Positions 1-8,005 of a stretch of DNA of 64,000 nt are shown one piece after another. The stretch covers positions 62,001 through 126,000 of the forward strand of contig CAIVDM010000026.1 of NCBI GenBank assembly GCA_903904735.1, in the 5' to 3' direction. This DNA comes from an uncultured delta proteobacterium. Its GTDB lineage: Bacteria > Bdellovibrionota_C > UBA2361 > OMII01. The stretch's first letter is position 1. Each line of letters opens with the position of its first letter. Made by a program: the position numbers and the translations under genes. Under the pieces are notes generated by a model that saw nothing but the letters and a program-made list of their open reading frames with translations, made no database searches and was not told the origin of the DNA.

Positions 1-357
1 TGTGAGCGTAGCATTGCCCCGGTACTCGTAAAACCTCTGATCGCACACGCTCTCCTCTGACGCTTCTTCAACGGTTGTTTCTGCCGAACTCAGGGGGAAA
101 GAAATGCCTTTTTTTTGACAGGCAGTGACTGAAACCATGACGGTGGTGACCGGAAGTTGACCTGTCTGAGGAGTGGGCAAGGGGTAAGTTGTTGATTTAA
201 CGATCGCGAATTTTTTACGCATCGTGTTTTGACCTATCCGCATCGTGGCAAGCTTTTCGCATGTACCCAGCGCAGGGCAGGAGTTAAAGGGGGGAACCCG
301 AGTCTCGGAAACAGCGAACTCGGGCGATGTTGAAATGACTGTTAAGAGGTTTTTTGT
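1..357. other. Gene-free leader upstream of the ECF sigma gene
   Basis: No convincing coding region is seen on either strand. The stretch holds an inverted repeat, CCCGAGT at 297-303 and ACTCGGG at 318-324, which could form a 7-bp hairpin in the 5' leader of the following sigma gene. A TTGACA hexamer lies at 115-120 but has no acceptable -10 element at normal spacing, so I do not call a promoter. An AAGAGG ribosome-binding site precedes the ATG at 358. Confidence 0.5.
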
Positions 358-993
358 ATGGCGACCAAGAGGAAGAGTGACCTCGATCTAATCGAGGAGT
401 TCCGCAAGGGAGAGCAGGGAAGTTTTGAGGAGCTGTTATCGCGGTATAGCAGCAAGGTATTCAGCCTAGCTTCAAGATTAACTAGAAACACCGAAGACGC
501 CGAGGAAGTTCTTCAGGATGTCTTCGTGACTGTCCATCGAAAGATCGCCGGTTTTGAGGGAAAGTCATCTTTTTCAAGTTGGTTGTACCGGGTGACGGTC
601 AACGCGGCGTTCATGAAGCTGCGCAAACGTAAACAAGATTTGAGCGTTTCTCTTGAGGACATCGTGCAACAGTCGCAGACTGTCGCCGCGTTGAAGAGTC
701 CCGAGAGCGCGTTTGTCGACTCTCAGACCATCCGAAACCAAATGCTTGAGGCACTCGAGGTCGCGATTCGTAAGTTACCAGATGATTATCGTCCGGTTTT
801 TATTCTCCGTGACGTCGACGGGTTAACCAGCCGAGAGGTGAGTAAGATCTTGGATCTAACGGTCCCGGCGGTGAAGTCGAGGCTGCATCGCTCGCGACTT
901 ATGTTGCGCCGCCGTTTGACTCGTTTCTTTGACGAGCAGAAGGTGCAGAACCATCAAGATGATCTTGACCTCGCGGTCTCGTCAGGGGATTAA
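358..993 (+). CDS. ECF-type (SigE/RpoE-like) RNA polymerase sigma factor
   Basis: A 211-residue group 4 sigma factor that would direct core RNA polymerase to a stress or envelope regulon. Region 2 lies at about residues 20-90 and includes the typical acidic and aromatic run ending in SSFSSWLYRVTVNAA. Region 4 lies at about 135-190, with a helix-turn-helix around GLTSREVSKILDLTVPAVKSR. Length is usual for the family. An AAGAGG Shine-Dalgarno precedes the ATG. No anti-sigma factor gene is adjacent: the next gene is a cytochrome lipoprotein, so the regulator is elsewhere or control is different. A GCCCC-N6-GGGGTTTT element at 1064-1082 after the stop is a weak terminator candidate. The family call is firm; the regulon is unknown. 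Confidence 0.93.
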   Translation: MATKRKSDLDLIEEFRKGEQGSFEELLSRYSSKVFSLASRLTRNTEDAEEVLQDVFVTVHRKIAGFEGKSSFSSWLYRVTVNAAFMKLRKRKQDLSVSLEDIVQQSQTVAALKSPESAFVDSQTIRNQMLEALEVAIRKLPDDYRPVFILRDVDGLTSREVSKILDLTVPAVKSRLHRSRLMLRRRLTRFFDEQKVQNHQDDLDLAVSSGD

Positions 994-1083
994 GCGTTGG
1001 TTTTACTTGTAATATAAGTCAAAGTTAGCCTTTTTCCAAAACGTCAGGAAAAGTGTAGTGTACGCCCCATGAATGGGGTTTTC

Positions 1084-1974
1084 ATGGCCGTGTTTTCCTA
1101 TCGTAATCGTCCGTTGTGGGGTCTGATCGCGCTTGCGCTCCTGTTTGGCTGCATCGCTCCCGATCCCATACTCCCGCCCCCCCCGGTAGAAAGCGTCGGC
1201 GCGGCGACTCGGCATGGACAGGAGTTGGTGGATGGGTTGGGAGCGTGCGGATTTTGCCATAGTGTCGATGGCCACACGGCCAGTGCCCTAAGTGGCGGGC
1301 GTCTCATACGAGATAAATTTGGCGACGTGCGGGCGCCAAATATCACTCTCGCCCAATCAGGTCTCGGATCATGGAGTGAGGCGGATGTTCGAAAGTTGCT
1401 TCGCGCCAATATTCGCCCCGATGAGTCCGTGATCAGCCCAGATTTTCACAAAGGCTTTGAGTGGATAGCTGATGAGGATGTCGCGGCGATTACGTATTAC
1501 ATACGCAGTCTGCCAAGAGCGGAAAACTCAGTAGAGCCTCGACGACTCTCATTTATCGATCGTAATATCACAGGTTTCTTTGACACTCGATTGGAAGTGA
1601 AGGGTTTTATTCCTGCCATCAATCCAAGCTTCAAGACTGAATACGGGCAGTACCTCACGGATACAATCGCGAGATGCGGGAGTTGCCACAGTAAGCCCGA
1701 AACATTTCTGACGTCAGAAGAGTATCTCGCTGGAGGACGAGAGATATCATTTGACGGAGAGGTTCGCGTAGCTCCAAATATAACTAGCTCTAAGTCAGCC
1801 GGAATAGGCGAGTGGAGTGAGGCCGAAATTAAGAAGTTTCTCCTCAGTGGGCAGACCCCGCAAGGTCGCGAAGTCGATCCAAGATTTTGCCCAGTTCGTT
1901 TCTATCAGCGAGCGCCCGAATCTCAGATTGACGCGGTGGTGGCCTACCTCAGATCCGTTCCGGCGATTAATTAG
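1084..1974 (+). CDS. Diheme c-type cytochrome lipoprotein
   Basis: A 296-residue exported electron carrier with two cytochrome c domains. Heme-binding CxxCH motifs are at residues 55-59 (CGFCH) and 198-202 (CGSCH). Each domain has an APNIT motif after its heme site and a GxGxWSEA segment, as in cytochrome subunits of quinoprotein dehydrogenases. A hydrophobic N-terminus ends in the lipobox LFGC (Cys23). I start at 1084 because the upstream in-frame ATG at 1069 sits inside the loop of a GC hairpin, and GGGG at 1075-1078 can serve as ribosome-binding site. There is no Met after residue 1. The usual axial-ligand position is Cys269 in the second domain (CPVRFY) and Asp120 in the first, with His122 nearby. 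No partner dehydrogenase is adjacent, so the role is open. Confidence 0.85.
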   Translation: MAVFSYRNRPLWGLIALALLFGCIAPDPILPPPPVESVGAATRHGQELVDGLGACGFCHSVDGHTASALSGGRLIRDKFGDVRAPNITLAQSGLGSWSEADVRKLLRANIRPDESVISPDFHKGFEWIADEDVAAITYYIRSLPRAENSVEPRRLSFIDRNITGFFDTRLEVKGFIPAINPSFKTEYGQYLTDTIARCGSCHSKPETFLTSEEYLAGGREISFDGEVRVAPNITSSKSAGIGEWSEAEIKKFLLSGQTPQGREVDPRFCPVRFYQRAPESQIDAVVAYLRSVPAIN

Positions 1975-1982
1975 GGTACGCC

Positions 1983-3023
1983 ATGAAGATACTAGGGATC
2001 GAGTCCAGTTGTGACGAGACCGGGTTAGCAATTCTTGATGTATCAGACCCGAAACGAGTAGCGGTTTTAGGTGAGGTACTAGCCTCCCAGGTGGCGTTGC
2101 ACGAGCTGTATGGTGGAGTAGTTCCAGAGCTCGCTTCTCGAGAGCATCTGCGGAATCTGCCCCTGCTTTTTGAGGAGCTTGCCGCCAAGACGGGAATTGG
2201 ATTGCGTGACTTGGATGGTATTGGAGTAACCTGTGGACCAGGTTTGAAGGGATGTCTCCTGATCGGAATCACATTCGCACAAGGATTGCAAAAAGCGTCA
2301 GGTCTCCCGCTGTTCCCAGTTAATCATATTGAAGGGCATATTCTCAGCGGGGAGCTTCACGAGCCCACGCTTAAACCTCCGTATCTCGCGTTGGTCGTAT
2401 CGGGAGGTCACACTGAATTAGTGCTCGTGGAGGGACTAGGTGTATACACCTGCTTGTGCCGAACAAGGGATGACGCCGCTGGAGAAGCTTTTGACAAATC
2501 CGCGAACCTCCTTAACCTCGGCTATCCAGGAGGCGCGAAGTTAGCGCAGGCCGCTGACGCTGCCGGTCCGACAAAGCGGTACACTCTACCCCGCGTCGCC
2601 AGAGAGATGGATGATTTTAGTTTCTCAGGTCTGAAAACGGCGGTACTCATGTTGGTGAGGAAGTGCGCCGGCGAGCTCTCAGCTGATCCCACGGCCTTAG
2701 GCGCTCTCTCCTGGGCGATTCAAGACGCTATAGTCGATACGCTAGTACACAAGACTCGCCGTGAGGCAGTGGCGAGAAAGCTTCCACTGGTTGTGTGTGG
2801 AGGAGTTTCCGCCAACCAGGAATTGCGACGAAGGCTCTCCGCTGAGATCTCTCGAGCCGTATTCCCACCTTTGCACCACTGCGTTGATAACGGCGCGATG
2901 ATCGCTTACGTCGCGGGGAGGTATTTAAAAGAGGGTGTTGGCGCCCCTCGTCTTGATATTTTCAGCCGTTGGCCAGTTGAGGACCTGCGGAGTTACTACG
3001 GAGTGTCCCATGAAGCGAGATAG
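1983..3023 (+). CDS. tsaD: tRNA N6-adenosine threonylcarbamoyltransferase
   Basis: Transfers the threonylcarbamoyl group to A37 of ANN-decoding tRNAs (t6A), working with TsaB and TsaE in the cytoplasm. The 346-residue protein has the ASKHA-fold signature from the start (GIESSCDET). It has the metal-binding HxxxH motif in HIEGH (His115, His119), the SGGHTEL segment and the C-terminal DNGAM motif that gives the metal-binding Asp. Length is normal (E. coli is about 337). The gene follows the cytochrome stop by only 8 nt. Its 3' end overlaps rsmA by 14 nt in another frame, which suggests translational coupling. tsaB and tsaE are not in the window. Confidence 0.97.
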   Translation: MKILGIESSCDETGLAILDVSDPKRVAVLGEVLASQVALHELYGGVVPELASREHLRNLPLLFEELAAKTGIGLRDLDGIGVTCGPGLKGCLLIGITFAQGLQKASGLPLFPVNHIEGHILSGELHEPTLKPPYLALVVSGGHTELVLVEGLGVYTCLCRTRDDAAGEAFDKSANLLNLGYPGGAKLAQAADAAGPTKRYTLPRVAREMDDFSFSGLKTAVLMLVRKCAGELSADPTALGALSWAIQDAIVDTLVHKTRREAVARKLPLVVCGGVSANQELRRRLSAEISRAVFPPLHHCVDNGAMIAYVAGRYLKEGVGAPRLDIFSRWPVEDLRSYYGVSHEAR

Positions 3024-3831
3024 ACCCCCACGCCGGGCCAAAGACACCTTGCGTGATTTGGACGTTCGACCGTCAAAGGAGCGTGGACAGAACTTTCTTA
3101 TTCGACCTGAGATAATCGACTCGATAGTTGAGTTCGCCGAGGCGCCGACAGACGCGCATGTCGTTGAGATTGGCCCTGGCATGGGAGCCCTGACCGCGAA
3201 GTTGGCGGATAGGGAGCGATTTACGGTTATCGAGATCGAGCCGAACTTCTGTAAGCATCTCGCCGAGACGCACTCGCGCATTCAGATTATCAACCAAGAT
3301 GTGCGAAAGGTCGATTTCTCCACCATCGGCTCAAGCCTGTTCGTCTTTGGAAACATCCCGTATGTGTTCTCCACTGATATCATTTTTCACTTGATTGAGA
3401 ATCGTGCGGTGGTTCAACACGCCGTGCTTATGGTGCAACGAGAATTCGCGGAGCGAGTCGCGGCCTCACCGGGAGGTCGCCAGTATGGTAGTCTCTCAGT
3501 GGCGATCCAGATGTACGCTGACATTACATTAGGACCAATCGTGCCGGGAACCTCGTTTCATCCTCCGACAGCGGTGGAGTCACGGGTAATGAAGATAACG
3601 TTCCTATCGACACCTCGTGTAGCCGTGGATGATCCCCGCCACTTTGAGATTGTGGTTAGAGCCGCTTTCGCGCAGCGTCGAAAGAAGCTGGTAAACAGTC
3701 TCATGTCGACCGGTCGATGGACAAAGGAGCGCGTGAACGCGGCGTTAAACGCCGCGTCCATCTCTCCCGATATCCGCGCCGAGCAACTGGGGATCGCCGA
3801 GTTTGCGAGGCTCGCGAGAGAGTTGCGATGA
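3010..3831 (+). CDS. rsmA: 16S rRNA (adenine1518-N6/adenine1519-N6)-dimethyltransferase
   Basis: KsgA/RsmA dimethylates the two adjacent adenines in the helix 45 loop of 16S rRNA late in 30S assembly. The 273-residue protein has the family opening GQNFL at about 26-30, the SAM-binding EIGPGMGALT at 54-63, and the GNIPY form of the catalytic N(L/I)PY motif. A C-terminal helical domain follows. An in-frame upstream extension to 2935 would lie entirely inside tsaD. The ATG at 3010 gives the standard N-terminus with a basic leader (MKRDRPPRR). Overlap with tsaD suggests co-transcription of two RNA-modification genes. Confidence 0.96.
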   Translation: MKRDRPPRRAKDTLRDLDVRPSKERGQNFLIRPEIIDSIVEFAEAPTDAHVVEIGPGMGALTAKLADRERFTVIEIEPNFCKHLAETHSRIQIINQDVRKVDFSTIGSSLFVFGNIPYVFSTDIIFHLIENRAVVQHAVLMVQREFAERVAASPGGRQYGSLSVAIQMYADITLGPIVPGTSFHPPTAVESRVMKITFLSTPRVAVDDPRHFEIVVRAAFAQRRKKLVNSLMSTGRWTKERVNAALNAASISPDIRAEQLGIAEFARLARELR

Positions 3832-3840
3832 ACGTGCGCG

Positions 3841-4098
3841 TTATGACGCCAATTTGACGTGGTCAGCCGAGTTAGCGGCGACCTTTTTCAAAGACGACTT
3901 GGAGCTTGAGAAGAAGTCCTCAGGAATGTCTCCAATTAACTTCTCTATTGACTCACGCTTTACACGCCAATCGGAGCCAAGCTTGAATCCTTCAATTGTT
4001 CCCGCCTTGATAAGGTCATAGACCTTAGGGCGATGAATTCGAAGAAGCTTTGCGACCTCTTTTACGGTCAGCAGAAGTGGTTGAGGAACAGTTGTCAT
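3841..4098 (-). CDS. Small excisionase/BldC-type helix-turn-helix DNA-binding protein
   Basis: An 85-residue protein whose first half is a MerR-like HTH of the excisionase family (HTH_17). The signature runs from LLTVKEVAKLLRIHR through VYDLIKAGTIEGFKLG to SDWRVKRESIEKLI at residues 9-55. The last 30 residues are Ser/Lys rich and look flexible. Such domains occur in phage excisionases and in stand-alone regulators such as BldC. No integrase, att site or phage gene is nearby, so a chromosomal regulator is more likely. It is convergent with rsmA, with a 9-nt gap. Targets are unknown. Confidence 0.85.
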   Translation of the reverse strand: MTTVPQPLLLTVKEVAKLLRIHRPKVYDLIKAGTIEGFKLGSDWRVKRESIEKLIGDIPEDFFSSSKSSLKKVAANSADHVKLAS

Positions 4099-4317
4099 AC
4101 CTATCCTTAGTTTTACTACACGAAAGTCATGAATGCGTCGGCGTGTCCGTCGACTATCTTAGTAGGTTATGGTTGGTTGGTATCGGTATGTGACTTGTGT
4201 TGAATGCGACGGCTTAACCATCTGTAACACTTGTTCTTTTGCTGGTTTTGGTGGAATCTGTCGTTGGTAATTCTTGTTTAAACCTTTCCGTTTAAGTTCC
4301 CTCAGGGTTGTACCAGT

Positions 4318-5520
4318 ATGAAGCCGCGTCGTTATTGTTTCGTTGTGCCCCGATATTTTGAGGGGATCGCCGGCGGCGCCGAAACTCTCATGGGTGAACT
4401 CGCCCGTCATCTTTCTAAGCGCGGGGACTCGGTGGAATTACTGGCCACCTGCGCGAAGGATAATCGCACCTGGACGAACGAACTCCCGGCGGGAGAGAGT
4501 TTTGTGGATGGAATGAAGGTGACGCGCTTCCCAGTGAACCAGCGTAACCTTGACTCCTGGGTCCCAATTCAGGTGGCGATCCATGAGGGAGTAGCGGTCG
4601 ACGTAGACCAGCAGCTTTTGTGGATGCGCGAGAGTGTAAACTCGGACCTGATGTATCGACACATCAAAGAGAATCGCGACTCCTTCGATTTATTCCTTTT
4701 TGGTCCCTATCTTTTTGGCTCGACGTTCTGGGGCTCGATGATCCATCCCGATAAAAGTGTCCTTGTCCCGTGTTTGCACGATGAGGCGTACGCGTATTTG
4801 GATATTATCGCGGCGATGTTTCGCGGAGTGCGGGGATGTCTATTCAACGCCGAGCCTGAGATGCAACTGGCTCGGTCTCTCTATGGGGACATTCCTGGAG
4901 GTGTGGTGGGCATGGGATTTACTGACCATCCAACACTTTTAGGCGACACTGGCGAAAATAATCTCACCTCGGAGTGTCTCGATGGGAATCCCTACATCCT
5001 CTACCTGGGAAGAAAGGAGATGGGCAAGAATGTTCATTTGCTGATCGACTACTTTGTCGAGGCGAAGAGAGATGGGCGTATTCCTCAAGAGCTTCGTCTT
5101 GTCGTGCTGGGCGGGGGAAGTTTCTCCGATTTGCATAGGACAGATGTCCTCGAGCGTGGCGATGTAATTGACCTGCCGCATATTGATGAACATGGGAAGC
5201 GAAGACTTATCGCTGAAAGCCTATTCCTCTGTCAGCCATCAACGAACGAATCGTTTTCGATCGTGCTCATGGAGGCGTGGATGGTTGGAACGCCTGTGGT
5301 TGTCCATGGGGAGTGCGCGGTCACTCGGCATCACGTTATCGAGTCGTCGGGCGGCCTCTATTTTTCCTCTCCTGGGGATCTCGCGGGTGTAATCCGTTAC
5401 ATCTGGGAGAATCCAGAGGCGAGGGGAGATTTCGCCGCTCGAGGAGCGTCGTACGTGAAGCGAGAGTATAGTTGGCCAGCTGTGCTTTCGCGATTTGATA
5501 CAACCGTGGATTCTATATGA
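4318..5520 (+). CDS. GT4-family glycosyltransferase
   Basis: A 400-residue GT-B glycosyltransferase that would transfer a sugar from a nucleotide-sugar donor to a lipid or polysaccharide acceptor. The N-terminal half contains the acceptor-domain loop GIAGGAETLMGELARHL at about residues 17-33. The C-terminal half has YILYLGRKEMGKN (GT4 start of the donor domain) and the EX7E motif in NESFSIVLMEAWMVGTPVV, where the two Glu contact donor sugar and phosphates. No membrane segments are seen. No other surface-polysaccharide genes are adjacent except an SDR epimerase 1.2 kb downstream, so the acceptor cannot be inferred. Confidence 0.9.
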   Translation: MKPRRYCFVVPRYFEGIAGGAETLMGELARHLSKRGDSVELLATCAKDNRTWTNELPAGESFVDGMKVTRFPVNQRNLDSWVPIQVAIHEGVAVDVDQQLLWMRESVNSDLMYRHIKENRDSFDLFLFGPYLFGSTFWGSMIHPDKSVLVPCLHDEAYAYLDIIAAMFRGVRGCLFNAEPEMQLARSLYGDIPGGVVGMGFTDHPTLLGDTGENNLTSECLDGNPYILYLGRKEMGKNVHLLIDYFVEAKRDGRIPQELRLVVLGGGSFSDLHRTDVLERGDVIDLPHIDEHGKRRLIAESLFLCQPSTNESFSIVLMEAWMVGTPVVVHGECAVTRHHVIESSGGLYFSSPGDLAGVIRYIWENPEARGDFAARGASYVKREYSWPAVLSRFDTTVDSI

Positions 5521-5563
5521 ACACACATGGTCAGATTGCCTCAGACTTAGGGCTAGCAAGCGC

Positions 5564-6610
5564 ATGACATCAATTGATACAGGTAAACTAACGCCGCGGC
5601 ATTTTATGGCGAATCAGCGACGGATTCGCGCGGCTCTCTATATCAGCATCATAGTCGGCATCCTTGTGTTCGGGACCACTGGCTACATGATGATTGAGCG
5701 GTGGAGCGTCTTTGACGCATTTTATATGACGGTCATCACGCTCGCCACGATTGGATATTCAGAGACCCATGAACTGAGCAACGCCGGAAGGGCGTTTACG
5801 ATCCTTCTTATCTTTGGAGGAGTTGGAGTGGGTACGGTGGTCTTAGGCTCGGCGTGGCAAGCGGTTGTCGAGGGTCAATTTAGTCGCTTGGTGGATGGAA
5901 GGCGCAGAATTATGGAAAGAATGGCAAAGCTTCAAGGGCATACTGTTTTTTGTGGATTTAGTCGGCTTGGTCGTATCGCGGCCTTTGAACTGCGTAAAAA
6001 CGGATACGAGCTTGTTATTATCGAGAGTAACGAGGCCCGAGCGCGAGACGCGGAAGAACACGGCTTCTTCGTGGTTCGGGGAGACGCCACACTTGATGAA
6101 TCGCTGGTGGCGGCAGGTCTGCTTAAGGCGGCTCGATTGATAACTCTCTTGCCGAGAGACTCAGATAATTTATACGTTATCTTAACGGCGCGTGAGATGA
6201 ATCCAGCCTTATACATCGTCAGCAGAGCTGAGGATGAGGTTGGCGAGAAGCGTCTTAAACGGGCGGGAGTTGACCGACTTATATCAACCCATCGGCTCGC
6301 GGCGCGTAAGCTAGCTGACGGCTTGCTGCGCCCGAACGTCACTGATTTCTTCGAGAACCTTGGAAGTGGTGATGGTGGTTGGAAGATAGAAGAGATTCGA
6401 GTTCCGCCAGTGTCGCCGGTGTGCGGCCAGACGTTGAAGGACCTTTCTCTTCGCCAGACAACCAACGTCGGCATCGCGGGGGTCGTATCGCCAGAGGGCT
6501 CTCTGGAAGTTAACCCTTCTGGAGAAACGGTGATAGTCGCTGGATGTACCTTGATCGTAATCGGTTGGATTCGAGATATAAGTTCCCTTGAATCGTTGAT
6601 ACTAGCTTAG
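5564..6610 (+). CDS. Two-TM potassium channel with cytoplasmic TrkA/RCK domains
   Basis: A 348-residue channel of the Kch/MthK type. TM1 is at about 22-42, then the pore helix and selectivity filter TIGYSE (62-67), and TM2 at about 77-98. A TrkA_N/RCK Rossmann domain follows (GFSRLGRIAAFELR near 122), then a TrkA_C domain in the last 80 residues. The protein should gate K+ in response to a ligand bound by the RCK ring. The open frame extends upstream to a TTG at 5495, overlapping the glycosyltransferase. I chose the ATG at 5564 because it leaves a short cytoplasmic leader; ATG 5606 is also possible. The filter has Ser where most channels have Gly or Arg after GY. Confidence 0.88.
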   Translation: MTSIDTGKLTPRHFMANQRRIRAALYISIIVGILVFGTTGYMMIERWSVFDAFYMTVITLATIGYSETHELSNAGRAFTILLIFGGVGVGTVVLGSAWQAVVEGQFSRLVDGRRRIMERMAKLQGHTVFCGFSRLGRIAAFELRKNGYELVIIESNEARARDAEEHGFFVVRGDATLDESLVAAGLLKAARLITLLPRDSDNLYVILTAREMNPALYIVSRAEDEVGEKRLKRAGVDRLISTHRLAARKLADGLLRPNVTDFFENLGSGDGGWKIEEIRVPPVSPVCGQTLKDLSLRQTTNVGIAGVVSPEGSLEVNPSGETVIVAGCTLIVIGWIRDISSLESLILA

Positions 6611-6684
6611 GAAAGGGAGTGCTTAGCTTGAGCAGACCGCATCAACGCACGGTAAATGATTTCCAAGCCGCTAGCGAAGACGCT

Positions 6685-7551
6685 TCAGCGCTTAATGGCT
6701 GATTCGGTAGCCATCTCAGCGAGGAGCTCTTGGAACCCATATTGTGGGTCAAAGCCGATACGTTCCCTTGTCCGGGAGATATCTTTATATGTAGGCGGCT
6801 CAGCGGGTATGAAGTTTGCTGATTCTATAAGTGATTCAAAATTAGGAAAGCGTTCTTTCAGTAATTCTTTACCTCCATATGCACCCCAGCGATTGAGTTC
6901 CTTCGCCGAGAAATCCTGCTTGCCGTCTAGTGTGAGTGTCTCGCAAGCGGCCGCATCGCTCTCTAGCAAGTTCCGACACGCGAGCAGAACCGCTTCCGCG
7001 ACGTCATTAATGTGCACTGCCCCGCGCGCGAACCATCGTGCCCACTCCTCCTTGGATTTATATACAGCGCTGTTCCACCACGGAATAAACGCGCGTGGTC
7101 GGAGTGATAACACTTGAAGACCCTCACGTTCGGCGTACGATCGACATAGTTCCTCCCCAAGCAGCTTGGTGACACCGTAGATCTCGGGCCACTCCTCGAC
7201 GCTCGAACTTGAGATGAACACGAACTTTCGAGTACCAGTCGCCACGCACGCGTCTAATACGTTAAACGTCCCAGTCATATTGAGGTCCCAGAACTCCTCG
7301 CTTGATCGGGAGCCTGTGAAGGCGTGAAAGCCGTGCCACGCCGCGATGTGCACCACAAGATCGACATTTTTAAGCGTCTCGCGGATAAGATCCCTATCAA
7401 GGATGGAGCCTTGAACGTGATATACACCAAGGCTCGCCTCGCCAGAGGGATCCAGCGACAAAACTGCCATCCCCGAAGCCAAAAGCCTTGGGCACAAGAC
7501 CCTCCCTAAGTCGCCGTTGCCTCCCGTCAGGAGGATTCTTTTTCCTTTCAT
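6685..7551 (-). CDS. Extended SDR NAD-dependent epimerase/dehydratase
   Basis: A 288-residue extended short-chain dehydrogenase/reductase. The Rossmann motif LLTGGNGDLGR (residues 6-16) fits the GxxGxxG dinucleotide site. The active-site Tyr-Lys pair is in YGVTKLLGE, preceded by the Ser-rich FISSSSVEEWP. Family members epimerize, dehydrate or oxidize nucleotide sugars or free uronates. The compact size and SILDRDLIRETLKNVDLVVHIAA segment do not by themselves choose between these. I start at the ATG at 7551, directly before KGKRILLTGG, rather than 13 codons upstream at 7590. It lies near a hexuronate-type operon on the opposite strand, but a shared pathway is only a guess. Confidence 0.85.
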   Translation of the reverse strand: MKGKRILLTGGNGDLGRVLCPRLLASGMAVLSLDPSGEASLGVYHVQGSILDRDLIRETLKNVDLVVHIAAWHGFHAFTGSRSSEEFWDLNMTGTFNVLDACVATGTRKFVFISSSSVEEWPEIYGVTKLLGEELCRSYAEREGLQVLSLRPRAFIPWWNSAVYKSKEEWARWFARGAVHINDVAEAVLLACRNLLESDAAACETLTLDGKQDFSAKELNRWGAYGGKELLKERFPNFESLIESANFIPAEPPTYKDISRTRERIGFDPQYGFQELLAEMATESAIKR

Positions 7552-7910
7552 CACATAGACCTCATGGCGCGTAAATTTCGCATGACTCAATGTCGTAGGG
7601 GGCTCCTCATACGTGAGCGATTCGTTGCGCCCATGCTAGGGTCCATCCGTGGGGTGTTTTCACACAAAGACTCTCGCTCGTCAGCCAAAAGAATAGCAGC
7701 AGTCGGTTTGAAGGCGTAGAGTTATCGGAAACTGAACGGCGTAATGGATTCAGAACCGTGAGGAGCGTCGGGAATGGGCCCATCTGCTGGCGATCCGACC
7801 GCGAGATGCCGCGCGGCTGGAAGTTTCTCCCCCTCCTTGACTTACACGATGACCAGTAAGGTTGATTTCTCACCTCTTTACTATGGTCTGGTTTCGTATT
7901 ACACCTCGCT
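7552..7910. other. Divergent intergenic region between SDR gene and TPP riboswitch
   Basis: About 360 bases separate the minus-strand SDR gene from the TPP riboswitch. I see no supported gene; open frames here lack start context and family features. Both the SDR promoter and the promoter of the riboswitch RNA should lie here. TTGACT at 7837-7842 is a possible -35 box, and TACTAT at 7879-7884 a possible -10 box, but they are not at mutual 17-nt spacing. No promoter is called. Confidence 0.4.
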
Positions 7911-8000
7911 CGTAACCCGGGGGAGGTTCTCAAGAACCTGAGATGCTCGTGTGAGCAATACCCTTTGAACCTGATGCGGCTAATACCGTCGTAGGGAGAG
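7911..8000 (+). promoter_or_regulatory. TPP (THI-box) riboswitch
   Basis: The conserved thiamine pyrophosphate aptamer elements appear in order: CTGAGA at 7938-7943, then ACCC, TGAACCTGAT at 7966-7975, TAATACCG at 7981-7988 and CGTAGGGA at 7990-7997. A small P3 stem (AGGTTC with GAACCT) precedes CTGAGA, and an optional stem GCTC/GAGC follows it. The 3' conserved AGGGA runs directly into the GGAGAGGA ribosome-binding site of the receptor gene starting at 8006. TPP binding should therefore mask that site and block translation. No Rho-independent terminator is seen between aptamer and ATG. Confidence 0.95.
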
Positions 8001-8005
8001 GATTT

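Noticed and set aside
1064-1083. Strong terminator GCCCC-N6-GGGGTTTT between the sigma and cytochrome genes
   Set aside because: The stem is only 4-5 bp and the T-run four long, so I use it only as an argument for the cytochrome start choice.
3841-4098. Prophage or integrative element around the excisionase-like gene
   Set aside because: No integrase, att-like repeats, tRNA or phage genes are nearby; neighbours are housekeeping genes.
6656-7117. Plus-strand open frame opposite the SDR gene
   Set aside because: The minus strand has an unmistakable SDR protein; the plus frame is Ser-rich with no ribosome-binding site.
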